Below are positions 8,956 through 17,807 of a DNA stretch of 64,000 nucleotides, piece by piece. A model generated the notes under the pieces. That model had not been told where the DNA came from. It made no database searches and was given only the letters and a program-made list of their open reading frames with translations. The translations under genes and the position numbers were made by a program. This DNA is from SZUA-36 sp963704855 (lineage in GTDB: Bacteria > Pseudomonadota > Gammaproteobacteria > Xanthomonadales > SZUA-36), in assembly GCA_963704855.1 (NCBI GenBank), contig CAVPHY010000024.1:310001-374000 (forward strand), read 5' to 3'. The stretch's first letter is position 1; every line of letters starts with the position of its first letter.

Positions 8956-11112
8956 ATGAAAAAGCTTTTGAAGTGGCTATTGGCCGTGGTTGGTATTGTT
9001 GTCGTCTTGCTGGTTATCGCAACCGTGGTGTTACCCATGGTGGTCGACCCCAACGATTACCGGGAAGAAATAAGCGCAGCGATATCGAAAAAGACCGGCC
9101 GTGAACTGAGTATCGACGGCGAAATAAAATGGAGCGTATTCCCGTCCATCGGGCTTGAGATCAAAGATGTCAAGCTGGGTAACCGTGAAGGTTTTGGTGA
9201 TCAGCCGATGCTGGATATCGGTGAAGCCGGGATTTCGGTCAAGTTTTTACCGTTACTCAAACGGCAGGTTGAAGTTGGCGAAGTGAGTATGAGCGATGTG
9301 TCGATCCACCTGAGCCGAAAGGCCGACGGAGAGAACAACTGGCAGGACATCAGCGACCGCGCAGGCGATAAAACCACCACGCCAGGCGGTGGCCCCGGTG
9401 TTGATACCTTCAAGGTATCCGGTATTGAAATCACCAACGCCAGGGTGACCCTGGACGATGTTGACCAGACCACGCAACTGAAGGAATTTGATTTAAAAGC
9501 ATCGAATATCGAGCTTGGCCGTCCTTTCAAGCTGCAGGGTGGTTTTTCGATGAGCATGCAGGAACACAAGCTGGCCGGGGATGTTAAGTTCGATGGCCTG
9601 GTGCAAACCTCGACCGATGCAAAGCAGTTCGGAATTACGCGCCTCAAGCTTGGCTTCAAGGGCCAGCAAGGTGCGCAAGGGGACGCCGTGGCGCTGGATG
9701 CAACTGTCACTGCGAATGCGGATGTTGACCTAGCAAAGGACCAGGCGGTGCTGTCTGATTTTGTACTGCATCTATACGACCTGGCGGTCACCGGTGACCT
9801 GACAGTTTCATCGGTCTCAACCAACCCGAACTTTGCCGGCCAGCTAAAAGTGGCTGAATTCAATCCGAAATCATTCATGCGGGATCTGGGTCTGGACGTA
9901 CCCTCAACGACGAACGATAAAGCGCTGACCAGCCTTGCGGCCGATATGAATTTCTCGGGCTCAACCGACAGCGCCAATATGCAGAACCTGACAGCGAGGT
10001 TCGATCAATCAACCTTCAAGGGTAATCTCAAGGTGGTTGATTTTGAGAACCCGAACCTGGCCTTTGATTTCCAGATCGATCGTCTGAACCTCGATGATTA
10101 TGCACCGCCAAGTGAGCCAGCAAGCGGGTCAGGTCCAGGGGCTGAAGAGTCTGACCTGTCCGCGGAGGTTTTTCGCGGCTTCACCGGTGGTGGTAATTTC
10201 CGTATCTCGGAACTGGTTGTCATGGGGCTGACTGCCACCGATGTGAGCATGAAAATGAGCAGCAATGGCAGTTCCATCAGCTTCGCGCCGGTTAACGCCA
10301 ACTTTTACGGTGGGCAGCACGAGGGTGATATCCGGATAGACGCCAGCGGTAGCCGACCCCTGTTAACCGCAAACCACGGCCTGACCGGTGTACAGGCCGA
10401 AGGGTTGTTAAAGGATTTGACAGGCGCGGCGCGGCTGCAGGGCACGGGTGATTTCTTTATGCAGATCAACACCGATCTGAGCAATTCCCGCTCGGTTTTC
10501 CAGGCCTTATCAGGTGATATCGGCATGAGCGTCCTGAACGGCGCGATCATCGGTATCGATGTCACCAAGACCATCGAAACCGTCAAGCTGGCACTGGGTA
10601 AACAGTCGGAAGTCGTGGGTGTATCCGGGCAGGATCAGAAAACGGAGTTTGCCGAACTCACAATGAGCGGTGTTTTCAACCGCGGGATACTGAGCAGTGA
10701 CGACCTGCTGATGCAGTCGCCGTTGCTACGTGCAACCGGTGAAGGCAGCTTCAACCTGGTCGAGGACTCTATTGATTACGTTCTGAAACCGGTTCTGCTT
10801 GGCGATCTCGGGGAAAGCCTTGGCGAACTGAGTGGTATACCGGTCCCGGTCAGGCTCAGCGGAAACCTTTACGAACCTGACATCCGGGTAGATATCGTAG
10901 GGACGCTGGTGGGCTCGCAAAAGGAAAAGATCAATAAGAAGGCCAACGAGTTCATCGGTGAACTGATCGGTGGAAAAGAGGATCCAGACGCCGACCCTGT
11001 CGAAGACGACGGCACAGAAAAAGCTGACCCGGCCTCGACCCTGCTCAAGGGACTACTGGGCGGCAAAAAAGATACCGACAAGAAAAAGGATAGTGACGGC
11101 GGTTCTGACTGA
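8956..11112 (+). CDS. AsmA family protein
   Basis: AsmA-like protein, 718 aa. It has one N-terminal membrane anchor (about residues 5-30, WLLAVVGIVVVLLVIATVVL) and a long repetitive beta-rich periplasmic region. The AsmA start DPNDYREEISAAISKKTGR and the C-terminal AsmA_2 block (LSGDIGMSVLNGAIIGID) are both recognisable. The tail is acidic and Lys-rich. AsmA/TamB/YhdP proteins are linked to phospholipid transport between membranes and outer-membrane homeostasis; that role is family knowledge and not visible here. The ribosome binding site GGAGGAAGG lies just before the ATG at 8956. The gene is divergent from the kinase gene and ends at a strong terminator shared with the helicase. Confidence 0.9.
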   Translation: MKKLLKWLLAVVGIVVVLLVIATVVLPMVVDPNDYREEISAAISKKTGRELSIDGEIKWSVFPSIGLEIKDVKLGNREGFGDQPMLDIGEAGISVKFLPLLKRQVEVGEVSMSDVSIHLSRKADGENNWQDISDRAGDKTTTPGGGPGVDTFKVSGIEITNARVTLDDVDQTTQLKEFDLKASNIELGRPFKLQGGFSMSMQEHKLAGDVKFDGLVQTSTDAKQFGITRLKLGFKGQQGAQGDAVALDATVTANADVDLAKDQAVLSDFVLHLYDLAVTGDLTVSSVSTNPNFAGQLKVAEFNPKSFMRDLGLDVPSTTNDKALTSLAADMNFSGSTDSANMQNLTARFDQSTFKGNLKVVDFENPNLAFDFQIDRLNLDDYAPPSEPASGSGPGAEESDLSAEVFRGFTGGGNFRISELVVMGLTATDVSMKMSSNGSSISFAPVNANFYGGQHEGDIRIDASGSRPLLTANHGLTGVQAEGLLKDLTGAARLQGTGDFFMQINTDLSNSRSVFQALSGDIGMSVLNGAIIGIDVTKTIETVKLALGKQSEVVGVSGQDQKTEFAELTMSGVFNRGILSSDDLLMQSPLLRATGEGSFNLVEDSIDYVLKPVLLGDLGESLGELSGIPVPVRLSGNLYEPDIRVDIVGTLVGSQKEKINKKANEFIGELIGGKEDPDADPVEDDGTEKADPASTLLKGLLGGKKDTDKKKDSDGGSD

Positions 11113-11162
11113 TTTTTAGTACCGGACACCGGGCAGGAGACGCAAGCCGACAGCCTGGCCAT

Positions 11163-11196
11163 AAAGAAAAGCCCTGTTTGACCAGGGCTTTTCTTT
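11163..11196. terminator. Bidirectional intrinsic terminator
   Basis: A perfect 14-bp stem (11163-11176 with 11183-11196) encloses the 6-nt loop TTTGAC. A-rich on one side and T-rich on the other, it can act in both directions between the convergent AsmA and DEAD-box helicase genes. Confidence 0.9.
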
Positions 11197-11224
11197 ACTA
11201 CTACGTTTGGTCGCAGTGTTTGAT

Positions 11225-12511
11225 TTACGCTGCCCGCCGTGAACGTTGGCCCTGGCTTCTGCCGCGATGGGTATCAGCCTGCGAACTCCGGCCCCGGTTA
11301 TTCCGGCTCCGGTTGTTGGGCCGCGAGTTGCGGCCTGCGCCGTTACCGCCATTCTTGATCGGTTCCGCGCGGATGCTCTCGTCCGGTTCATAACCCGGGA
11401 TGACCACCTTTTCGATGTTACATCTCTGCAGTTTTTCGATATCCGACAGCAGCTTCTTCTCATCAACGCAAACCAGTGAAATGGCTTCACCATCCAGACC
11501 CGCGCGACCGGTACGGCCGATACGGTGAACGTAATCCTCTGGCACGTTGGGTAATTCAAAGTTAACCACGTGTGGCAGTTGTTCAATATCCAGGCCGCGG
11601 GCCGCGATATCGGTTGCAACCAGAACCCGAATTTCACCTTTTTTGAAGTCCGCCAATGCACGCGTGCGGGCACCCTGCGACTTGTTACCATGGATGGCGG
11701 AAGATGAAATACCATCCTGCTCCAATTGCTTGCTCAGCCGGTTTGCGAGGTGCTTTGTACGGGTAAATACAAGTACCTGCTGCCAGTTGCCGGCGCCGAT
11801 CATGTGTGACAAAAGCTCGCGTTTGCGGTTGCGGTCGACCGGGTGCACAACCTGTGAGATAAGCTCAACGGTGGTGTTCTGACGCGCAACCTGGATTTCC
11901 ATTGGCGCGTTTAACAGCTCTCCGGCCAATTGTTTGATCTCGTTTGAAAACGTTGCGGAGAACAGCAGGTTTTGCCGCTTCGCCGGTATCGCTTTGAGCA
12001 CTTTGCGGATGTCGCGGATAAAACCCATGTCGAGCATGCGATCGGCCTCGTCGAGCACCAGTGTTTCAATACCATCGAGCCGGATCGTACCGCGCTCCAT
12101 GTGGTCGAGCAGGCGGCCCGGGGTGGCAATAACGATATCAACGCCACGACGCAGTTTAGTGATTTGCGGGTTGATGCTGACACCACCGAATATCACCATT
12201 GAAGTGAACGGCAGGTAGCGACCATAGTTTTCGACGCTCTCGGCAACCTGTGCCGCTAGCTCGCGTGTGGGTACGAGGATCAGCGCGCGTACGCGCTTGT
12301 TTCCATGTACTGCAGAGCTTTGCAGCCTCTGCAGTAAGGGTAAAGTGAAGCCCGCGGTTTTGCCTGTGCCGGTTTGTGCACCGGCCAGTAGATCGTGGCC
12401 TTCAAGAATAAGGGGGATTGCCTGCTGCTGAATGGGGGTTGCTTCTAAGTAACCCTGTTTTTCTGTCGCGCGCAACAATTCGGCCGAAAGGCCAAGTTCT
12501 GAAAATAACAT
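11225..12511 (-). CDS. rhlE: DEAD-box ATP-dependent RNA helicase, RhlE-like
   Basis: ATP-dependent RNA helicase, 428 aa. Motifs in order: Q motif (GYLEATPIQQQAIP), I (AQTGTGKT), Ia (PTRELAAQ), II (DEAD), III (SAT), V (ATDIAARGLD) and VI (HRIGRTGRAG). The C-terminal tail from about residue 385 is a low-complexity Arg/Asn/Gly/Ser segment typical of RhlE, used for RNA binding. It acts in the cytoplasm in RNA remodelling such as ribosome maturation and cold adaptation. The 5' region is long and contains a hairpin, which fits the leader-mediated control seen in some cold-induced helicases. The RhlE subfamily rather than SrmB or RhlB is judged from the N-terminus and the tail. Confidence 0.88.
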   Translation of the reverse strand: MLFSELGLSAELLRATEKQGYLEATPIQQQAIPLILEGHDLLAGAQTGTGKTAGFTLPLLQRLQSSAVHGNKRVRALILVPTRELAAQVAESVENYGRYLPFTSMVIFGGVSINPQITKLRRGVDIVIATPGRLLDHMERGTIRLDGIETLVLDEADRMLDMGFIRDIRKVLKAIPAKRQNLLFSATFSNEIKQLAGELLNAPMEIQVARQNTTVELISQVVHPVDRNRKRELLSHMIGAGNWQQVLVFTRTKHLANRLSKQLEQDGISSSAIHGNKSQGARTRALADFKKGEIRVLVATDIAARGLDIEQLPHVVNFELPNVPEDYVHRIGRTGRAGLDGEAISLVCVDEKKLLSDIEKLQRCNIEKVVIPGYEPDESIRAEPIKNGGNGAGRNSRPNNRSRNNRGRSSQADTHRGRSQGQRSRRAA

Positions 12512-12855
12512 GTTTGATTTTTACTCCGATTTCGCCCTGCCCAATCGCCGTGATTCATTCACTGCGTGGGTCGGTCCGGGCTGGATCTTTATTGATCTCC
12601 GCAATCGGCGAAATTGCCGGAAGGGAGTGTTTGGCACAGACCGAAGTGTGCCAAGGCCAGCGCACTATAACAGAAGCACTGCCATTAGCAAGGACGGTGT
12701 TTCAACATTGCCTGGTTAGACGGTGGAAGAATCAGCCACGTAACAGCTTGAAACATTTTGTTTATTCCCAATCGGATATTATTGTGAGCTAAGATAATGA
12801 AGTTCCGGCCGTTCGTGTCGGATTGGCAGGTTCAAATTAATATGGGAGAGATTTT
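12512..12855. other. Divergent intergenic region between rhlE and mscL, with a hairpin
   Basis: This 344-base region separates two divergent genes and should hold both promoters and leaders. It contains a perfect 8-bp hairpin (12631-12638 with 12647-12654, loop GACCGAAG) that would sit in the rhlE leader. The mscL side is AT-rich around 12750-12800 and ends with a GGGAGAG ribosome binding site. No convincing coding sequence or clear -35/-10 pair was found. Confidence 0.5.
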
Positions 12856-13254
12856 ATGAGTATGATGTCTGAGTTTAAAAGTTTCGCGATGCGCGGAAAT
12901 GTTATGGATATGGCGGTTGGTATTGTCATCGGTGCCGCTTTCGGTAAGATCGTTTCTTCATTTGTGAGCGATGTCCTGATGCCGCCGATTGGTATTTTGA
13001 TAGGGGGTATCGATTTCAGTGACCTGGCGGTTGTCCTGAAGGAAGCCGCAGGGGACGTTGAGGCAGTCACCCTGAACTATGGTGCGTTTATACAAACCCT
13101 TCTTGATTTCGTGATCATCGCCTTCGCTATCTTCATGGTCGTAAAGGCAATGAACAAAATGAAGAAAAAGGAAGAGGCGGCCCCTGCTGCACCACCGAAG
13201 CCTTCAGCTGAAGTCGAGTTGCTGACAGAAATAAGGGATGCCCTGAAAAAATAA
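12856..13254 (+). CDS. mscL: Large-conductance mechanosensitive channel MscL
   Basis: Homopentameric stretch-activated channel that releases solutes on hypo-osmotic shock, 132 aa. The N-terminal amphipathic helix (SEFKSFAMRGNVMDMAVG) and TM1 (IVIGAAFGKIVSSFVSDVLMPPIG) match MscL closely. TM2 follows (LLDFVIIAFAIFMVVKAMNKM), then a basic and Pro/Ala-rich linker and the C-terminal helix ending SAEVELLTEIRDALKK. The start has a GGGAGAG ribosome binding site. The gene is monocistronic and followed by a strong terminator. Confidence 0.97.
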   Translation: MSMMSEFKSFAMRGNVMDMAVGIVIGAAFGKIVSSFVSDVLMPPIGILIGGIDFSDLAVVLKEAAGDVEAVTLNYGAFIQTLLDFVIIAFAIFMVVKAMNKMKKKEEAAPAAPPKPSAEVELLTEIRDALKK

Positions 13255-13283
13255 TGGGTTAAAAACTTACAATCCGCAATGAC

Positions 13284-13320
13284 AAAAGCCGGCCCTGGTG
13301 CATTCCCAGGGCCGGCTTTT
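13284..13320 (+). terminator. Intrinsic terminator after mscL
   Basis: A perfect 15-bp stem (13284-13298 with 13306-13320) is followed directly by a T run. The A-rich 5' flank would also let it serve nrfA, which converges from the other side. Confidence 0.9.
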
Positions 13321-13353
13321 TTACGTATTAAACACTAAGCAGCGAAAACAGGC

Positions 13354-14754
13354 CTACTTGTAAGTCGCTTCACGCGCTGCGGCTTCCGCATCCCACTTGG
13401 GTAGAACAGTCTTCTTGAACTCTGCCTTATCAGCGTTCATCTTTTCCATATCCATCCCCAGCGCAGCTTGAGCCTTGGCCTTGGTAGAGATATCCGGGAT
13501 CACGACAGGCTGATCAACACCTTTTTTGGCAAGCAGTTGGGCCAGCTTGACACGCGCATCAGCAGCCTTGTCTAAGGCAGTTCCCAAAACCCGCAGCGCT
13601 TCATCCGGCGCGTGAGATGGGACACCGTGAGAAGCAATTGCATAATCCCAACGCCATTGCGCGTGACGGATGTCAGTCAGGATTGGCTTCATTTCAGCTT
13701 CAGTCGCACCGGCTTCCCAGGCAGTACCTGCTTCGAAGTGGGCTTTAACCAGCTGGTTCTCAGCTCTGAGCTGAATTTCTTTAACCTTGGCTTTACGCTC
13801 TTTATCGAGGTTAACCATGAACTCTTTGCTTTGCTCATGGCATCTGCCACAACTTTCCTCGAAGCGATCGAATGGGTTACCCACTTTATGATTGGTGTAT
13901 TCACGGCCATCTTCACCCATGACCTTGGGCATGTGACAGTCGCTACAGCTCACGTTGTTCTTGCCGTGCATACCCTGCATCCAGGTTTCATAACCCGGGT
14001 GCTGTGCTTTCAGCATTGGAGTCCTGGAAACGGCGTGGGTCCAATCAGCAAAGTCGAGGGCGTCATAGTAGGCTTCCATCGCTTCAACCGTAGTACCCAT
14101 ATCCCATGGGAACTTGACAAAGCCCTGCCTGTCAGCCGCCTTTTCGAAGTAGTATTCCACGTGGCACTGGGCACATACCATCGACTGCTTGTCTTTCAGA
14201 GAGGCCTCATCAAACGGGGTGCCGATTGCTTCCATACCGCGCTCTGCGAATGGACGGGAAATACGTAGTTTGGGTTTTCCTTTTACGTGACAATCGGAAC
14301 AACCGACAGTATTAACAACCTCTGCGCCACCTTTTGCCCACTTACCCTTGAAATAACCGTCTTCACCCAGGTCTTCAGTCAAACGAGCTACATCGGGGCT
14401 CTTGCAAGACCAGCATGCCATTGGCATCGGACCATCTTCACCAGTCATTGGCGCGCCAGTACGCAGTGTGTTGCGTAAGTCGGTTACCGCATACATGTGG
14501 CCACGTGCCTTGTTATAGTCTTTGGCGAAACCATAACCTGCCCAAAGGATAACCAGGTTTGGATCCTGCTCCAGCGCATCAATAATTTCTACGCTCTCGG
14601 AAGTCTCATGCCAGCTGTTATATTGTTTAGAGAACTTGTCCTTATAAACCTCGCTACGGGGCTCAGTTTGGTCACTCGCAAACGCGCCGCCAGCCATTAA
14701 ACCCGCAGCAATGATCGCACTGACTGCATATGACTTTCCAAATGATGTTTTCAC
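13354..14754 (-). CDS. nrfA: Pentahaem ammonia-forming cytochrome c nitrite reductase NrfA
   Basis: Periplasmic cytochrome c552 that reduces nitrite to ammonium with six electrons, 466 aa. A signal peptide precedes the haem motifs. The first haem site is CWSCK (Cys114-Lys118), the lysine-ligated catalytic haem diagnostic of NrfA. Four CxxCH sites follow (CSDCH, CAQCH, CSDCH, CGRCH). The start is a GTG at 14754 preceded by GGAGATGAG. No nrfH, nrfB or nrfCD donor gene is adjacent, so its electron donor must be encoded elsewhere. The only likely operon partner is the Cys-rich small protein upstream, with an FNR-like site ahead of it. A conserved alternative role is sulfite or NO reduction. Confidence 0.95.
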   Translation of the reverse strand: MKTSFGKSYAVSAIIAAGLMAGGAFASDQTEPRSEVYKDKFSKQYNSWHETSESVEIIDALEQDPNLVILWAGYGFAKDYNKARGHMYAVTDLRNTLRTGAPMTGEDGPMPMACWSCKSPDVARLTEDLGEDGYFKGKWAKGGAEVVNTVGCSDCHVKGKPKLRISRPFAERGMEAIGTPFDEASLKDKQSMVCAQCHVEYYFEKAADRQGFVKFPWDMGTTVEAMEAYYDALDFADWTHAVSRTPMLKAQHPGYETWMQGMHGKNNVSCSDCHMPKVMGEDGREYTNHKVGNPFDRFEESCGRCHEQSKEFMVNLDKERKAKVKEIQLRAENQLVKAHFEAGTAWEAGATEAEMKPILTDIRHAQWRWDYAIASHGVPSHAPDEALRVLGTALDKAADARVKLAQLLAKKGVDQPVVIPDISTKAKAQAALGMDMEKMNADKAEFKKTVLPKWDAEAAAREATYK

Positions 14755-14897
14755 GATCTCATCTCCATTATTTTTTAATTATTTCTATTGCCCTATCTAT
14801 TTCCAGTATCGGTTTAAATCACTTGCATACGACAAAAACACGCCCCTGTGTGCATGAGTGGTTTAAGCACGGTATAAACGAAAAAAGCTATAGGAGC

Positions 14898-15239
14898 CTA
14901 CTCATCCCTGAATTCATAGGCATCATCGCAGCGCTGTTTCATGAGGTAGCAGGGGTTTCCGATTTGTCCGCGATTACTGATGCTGCAGACTTCCTTGCCG
15001 TTTTTTATGCGGGTTACCGCCAGTAGTTTTGGTGGCCGGAATGCCTCAATATAGTAAATACACTGTTCCCATACGTCCTCTTCAGGCAGGGAAACAACTT
15101 CAATATTCTCCTCGCCATAGCGACAGTTTGCGTAGTCTAAAAACTCCGTCTCACCCTGTTTGTATTCGCAGGCAATAGCGCTACCCGTACCTGCCAACAG
15201 CGCGCACGCGATTATGATTCGAAGGGATTTGGTGTTCAT
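14898..15239 (-). CDS. Cys-rich secreted small protein upstream of nrfA
   Basis: Unrecognised 113-residue protein. The start at 15239 has a good GGAG ribosome binding site eight bases upstream and yields the signal peptide MNTKSLRIIIACALLAGTGS ending at A-x-A before Cys. The mature part is acidic and carries six Cys residues, none in a CxxCH haem motif, so disulfides or metal binding are possible. It is transcribed toward nrfA, 143 bases away. In-frame upstream residues have no ribosome binding site and are not included. A role in NrfA maturation or electron delivery is only a guess from position. Confidence 0.7.
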   Translation of the reverse strand: MNTKSLRIIIACALLAGTGSAIACEYKQGETEFLDYANCRYGEENIEVVSLPEEDVWEQCIYYIEAFRPPKLLAVTRIKNGKEVCSISNRGQIGNPCYLMKQRCDDAYEFRDE

Positions 15240-15357
15240 GTCCGTTACTCCATTTGCAGACGCCCTGTTCGCACCTGGTTTATATGGTGAACCGGATTTG
15301 CAAAACAAATCTCCAGGAGCGTCACAATCAGTTCATCATATAAGGGGGTGAGGTGTA

Positions 15358-15371
15358 ATGATTTAGGTCAA
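15358..15371. promoter_or_regulatory. FNR/Anr-like site upstream of the nrfA cluster
   Basis: ATGATTTAGGTCAA matches the FNR consensus TTGAT-N4-ATCAA at 8 of 10 positions. It lies about 120 bases upstream of the small Cys-rich gene that precedes nrfA, a pathway normally induced by FNR under low oxygen. Confidence 0.5.
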
Positions 15372-15461
15372 TGAACACGCGTTCTGCACCCTAAATGTCC
15401 GAGTTAGCCGTCGTTTCCCGCAACGTAGTTAACTTTTTGATGGCTTCGATTCAGACGGTAC

Positions 15462-15663
15462 GCTCAACAGCCCGGGTGGGCTTTACTTCCCGGTCTTATC
15501 CGGCCCTGCGGGCTACCCTCAGCCAGGATTCCGCCTGATCGGAACCGCGCTGGCGGTACATCCTGTACCGTCAGCTCTCGATTTTCATCCCTGAAAATCG
15601 TCCCTGGCAGAATCCTGTCTTCGGCGGATAAACGGGAAGTAAAGCCCACCCGGGCTATTGAGC
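15462..15663. repeat. Long imperfect palindrome, MITE-like element 1
   Basis: The 31-base ends (15462-15492 and 15633-15663) are inverted copies with a single mismatch. The interior holds smaller hairpins: GGTACATCCTGTACC, and a CGATTTTCA/TGAAAATCG stem. The whole unit of about 200 bases folds back on itself. There is no transposase and no convincing gene. It could be a non-autonomous mobile element, a BIME-type repeat or a structured RNA. Confidence 0.75.
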
Positions 15664-15673
15664 TCTTAAGCTG

Positions 15674-15958
15674 AAAGTCGTGCACCCTGGTTCAGACACG
15701 GGGGACGGTTGTGGTCTGGGCAAACTTAGAAGCGCCGAGTAGCCGGACGGGTTAGGGACGATCGGGCGGGATGCCCGATCGAGGCCGCCCAATACAGGAT
15801 GTATTGTAAGGCCGGTCCCGTTGACCCGAACATTGCGTTCGCAATGTTCGGGTCTATCCCGGCCGGCTGCGAGGGTAGTCCCGGATCTTGATCCGGGACC
15901 GCTGGCCAGAGCGCACAGGCCACAACCGTCTGCCGTGTCATTGCACCTTCACGACTTT
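15674..15958. repeat. Long imperfect palindrome, MITE-like element 2
   Basis: The ends AAAGTCGTG (15674-15682) and CACGACTTT (15950-15958) are inverted. Further in, ACACGG and ACGGTTGTGG pair with their complements at about 15919-15938. The interior is a chain of perfect hairpins: CGATCGGGC..GCCCGATCG, AATACA..TGTATT, GACCCGAACATTGCG with its complement, and GTCCCGGATC..GATCCGGGAC. It sits 10 bases from element 1. Open frames crossing this unit are products of the repeat and are not called as genes. From 15959 to 16050 nothing else is seen. Confidence 0.75.
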
Positions 15959-16050
15959 GTAAGCACTCTTTGTTTCGGGAGGGTAACCACGCATTGGAGA
16001 ATAAAACGTTGCTGTAAATCACGGTTAGCAAGCGTTTGAAGCGATTGAAT

Positions 16051-17079
16051 TTAAAGGCCAGATGAAAGTGTTCCCTCGGGCAGATGCAGGGTCATATCCC
16101 GGTCTGCATTTTGCTGGCAAGCCAGCCTGTAACCCTGTTCACGCAGAGGCCTGGGCACCAGGCCAAGTTCAATATCATCGGCGACAGGCAATTCAGCAGA
16201 TTCAATTCTTACCCTGCATTTGCCGCACTCGCCACCACCACCGCATATCGACGGAAGCTGGATATCGTTTGTTGCGAGCGACAGGAACAGGTTGCTGCCT
16301 TTTCTTAGTTTGATCTGTTGTGGTTCGCTGACCAGTGGGTCGATCAGGGTAATGAGGACATCACTCCGTTTACCGGAAAAATTCAGAAAGAAAAAATCAT
16401 TCTTTCTGAAACTGGCAAACAACAGCCCGAAGCCGCTGATGCCAAGCCAGAGCGCGATCAGGGCAACGGTAATCACCAGGGCGTTGTTGAAGTTTTCCCG
16501 TCCGGGGTAATCCATGATGTGAAGCATCCAGAAGAAATCCCTGATGCGCCAGTAGCTGTTGCGTCGCTCAAGTATTTCACCGGTTGCTGCAGAGATGTAG
16601 ATGGAGGTGTTTGCCCGGTCTGAAAAATTGACCCGCCAATAGACGCCGCTATGACCACGGGTTTCCATATCAGGGGCCATACCGTGTTCGCTGGAAATGA
16701 TTTCGCCATCGCCGTTGAAGTCCTGACGGGCCAGTTGTTCAGCGTCGGCTTTTTCGATCACGATGACGGAACCGTCGGTGGCGTCAACCAGTGTTTCACT
16801 CTCCGGATGCCAGACACGGTAGACCGGCTTGCCATGCCACACCTTCAAATCTATACCGAGGGCATCGTTCAACACGCCGGCGCGGAGTTCAGCAGGTTCA
16901 AGTAAATCGGCCGGTTCAAGGGTTTGCGGTTCGGTTGTGGTTACTGACGCCCACTGCCTGCCGCTGACTTTCGCAGGGTCTAGCAGGCTGATCATCAAGC
17001 CGCTGATTATCCACAAAAGCACCTGTACACCGATCAGCAGGCCCACCCACTTGTGCAGCTTTTTTAGCACGCGCCTCAA
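16051..17079 (-). CDS. PepSY-TM protein fused to a C-terminal 2Fe-2S ferredoxin domain
   Basis: Inner-membrane protein of 342 aa. TM1 (LHKWVGLLIGVQVLLWIISGL) is followed by a roughly 180-residue loop with a PepSY-like fold. The motif YWRIRDFFWMLHIMDY leads into TM2 (NALVITVALIALWLGISGFG). The C-terminus, from about residue 245, is an NqrF-like ferredoxin domain with CGGGGECGKC and a later LACQ, giving the four cluster Cys (C-x5-C-x2-C...C). Two TM segments put the ferredoxin on the same side as the N-terminus, probably the cytoplasm. The start is TTG at 17079, overlapping the previous stop (TTGA) with GGGAAG upstream. PepSY-TM relatives such as FoxB are haem-containing siderophore reductases. 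It is a paralogue of the preceding gene. The role is inferred. Confidence 0.8.
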   Translation of the reverse strand: MRRVLKKLHKWVGLLIGVQVLLWIISGLMISLLDPAKVSGRQWASVTTTEPQTLEPADLLEPAELRAGVLNDALGIDLKVWHGKPVYRVWHPESETLVDATDGSVIVIEKADAEQLARQDFNGDGEIISSEHGMAPDMETRGHSGVYWRVNFSDRANTSIYISAATGEILERRNSYWRIRDFFWMLHIMDYPGRENFNNALVITVALIALWLGISGFGLLFASFRKNDFFFLNFSGKRSDVLITLIDPLVSEPQQIKLRKGSNLFLSLATNDIQLPSICGGGGECGKCRVRIESAELPVADDIELGLVPRPLREQGYRLACQQNADRDMTLHLPEGTLSSGL

Positions 17080-17795
17080 TTGACTTCCCGTCTGTTTCTT
17101 TCTCGGCGACCACTGAAACTGTAAAACAGCAACCACAGACCAGTGATGGCAAAAGCCAGGCCGCTTACCTGGGCGGTTATCAGCAGCGCGTTGTGGGCAT
17201 CCGAGCGGTCTTCGTAATCCATGATGTGCAACATCCACATGAAATCGAAAATTCTCCAGTATTGATGCCGTCGGGTGACCAGGGAGCCGTTGTAGGGGTC
17301 GATATAAAAGCTGGTTGAAAAGCGGTCATTGAAATCGACACGCCACAGCGGCAGGCGCCGGGTCTGGATTTCCATCGGCGGGTTTGCGGTGATCAGGGTG
17401 GTATTGATGATGGTTGCCTCGCCGGCAAAATGGTGTTTTGCGATTTCCCTGGCGGTCGCTTCACCCAAAGGTGACTGGACTGCACCGGTTTCCGGGTCGA
17501 GCAGGTAGCGGTTTTCCGCTTCAGTCACCATGTACCAGGTCTTGCCCATCACCGGCCGTAAACCAACCTGGCTTGCGTGCGGATAGCGTGCCCTTAAGCT
17601 GGCCACACTGAGCAGTTTGCCATCCGGAACAACCACCGCTTCCTGCATGTTTTTGACAAGTGAGTCACCGTGGATAAAATCGATATCAACCACCACCATG
17701 TACAGACCACTGGCCAGCCAGATCAGCGCCTGCAGGCCGACGATCAGCCCGAGCCACTTGTGCAGGGTGCGGGCAATTACGGCAGGCTTGAGCAC
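17076..17795 (-). CDS. PepSY-TM domain protein
   Basis: Two-TM inner-membrane PepSY protein, 239 aa. TM1 is LHKWLGLIVGLQALIWLASGL, then comes a periplasmic PepSY-like loop, the motif HQYWRIFDFMWMLHIMDY, and TM2 ending LLFYSFSGRRER. It aligns along its length with the next gene but lacks the ferredoxin domain, so the pair arose by tandem duplication. The conserved His residues in HKW and MLH are candidate haem ligands, as in FoxB-type reductases. The start is GTG at 17795, 12 bases after the copA stop, with no clear ribosome binding site, so coupling to copA is likely. It may form a heteromer with its paralogue. Confidence 0.8.
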   Translation of the reverse strand: MLKPAVIARTLHKWLGLIVGLQALIWLASGLYMVVVDIDFIHGDSLVKNMQEAVVVPDGKLLSVASLRARYPHASQVGLRPVMGKTWYMVTEAENRYLLDPETGAVQSPLGEATAREIAKHHFAGEATIINTTLITANPPMEIQTRRLPLWRVDFNDRFSTSFYIDPYNGSLVTRRHQYWRIFDFMWMLHIMDYEDRSDAHNALLITAQVSGLAFAITGLWLLFYSFSGRRERNRREVN

Positions 17796-17807
17796 CAGGA
17801 CGATGTC

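Noticed and set aside
15358..15960. CRISPR array
   Set aside because: The repeats are inverted, not evenly spaced direct repeats, and there are no cas genes.
15464..16031. Two short frames in the palindromic region as genes
   Set aside because: They lie almost fully within the inverted repeats, overlap hairpins, and have no start context.
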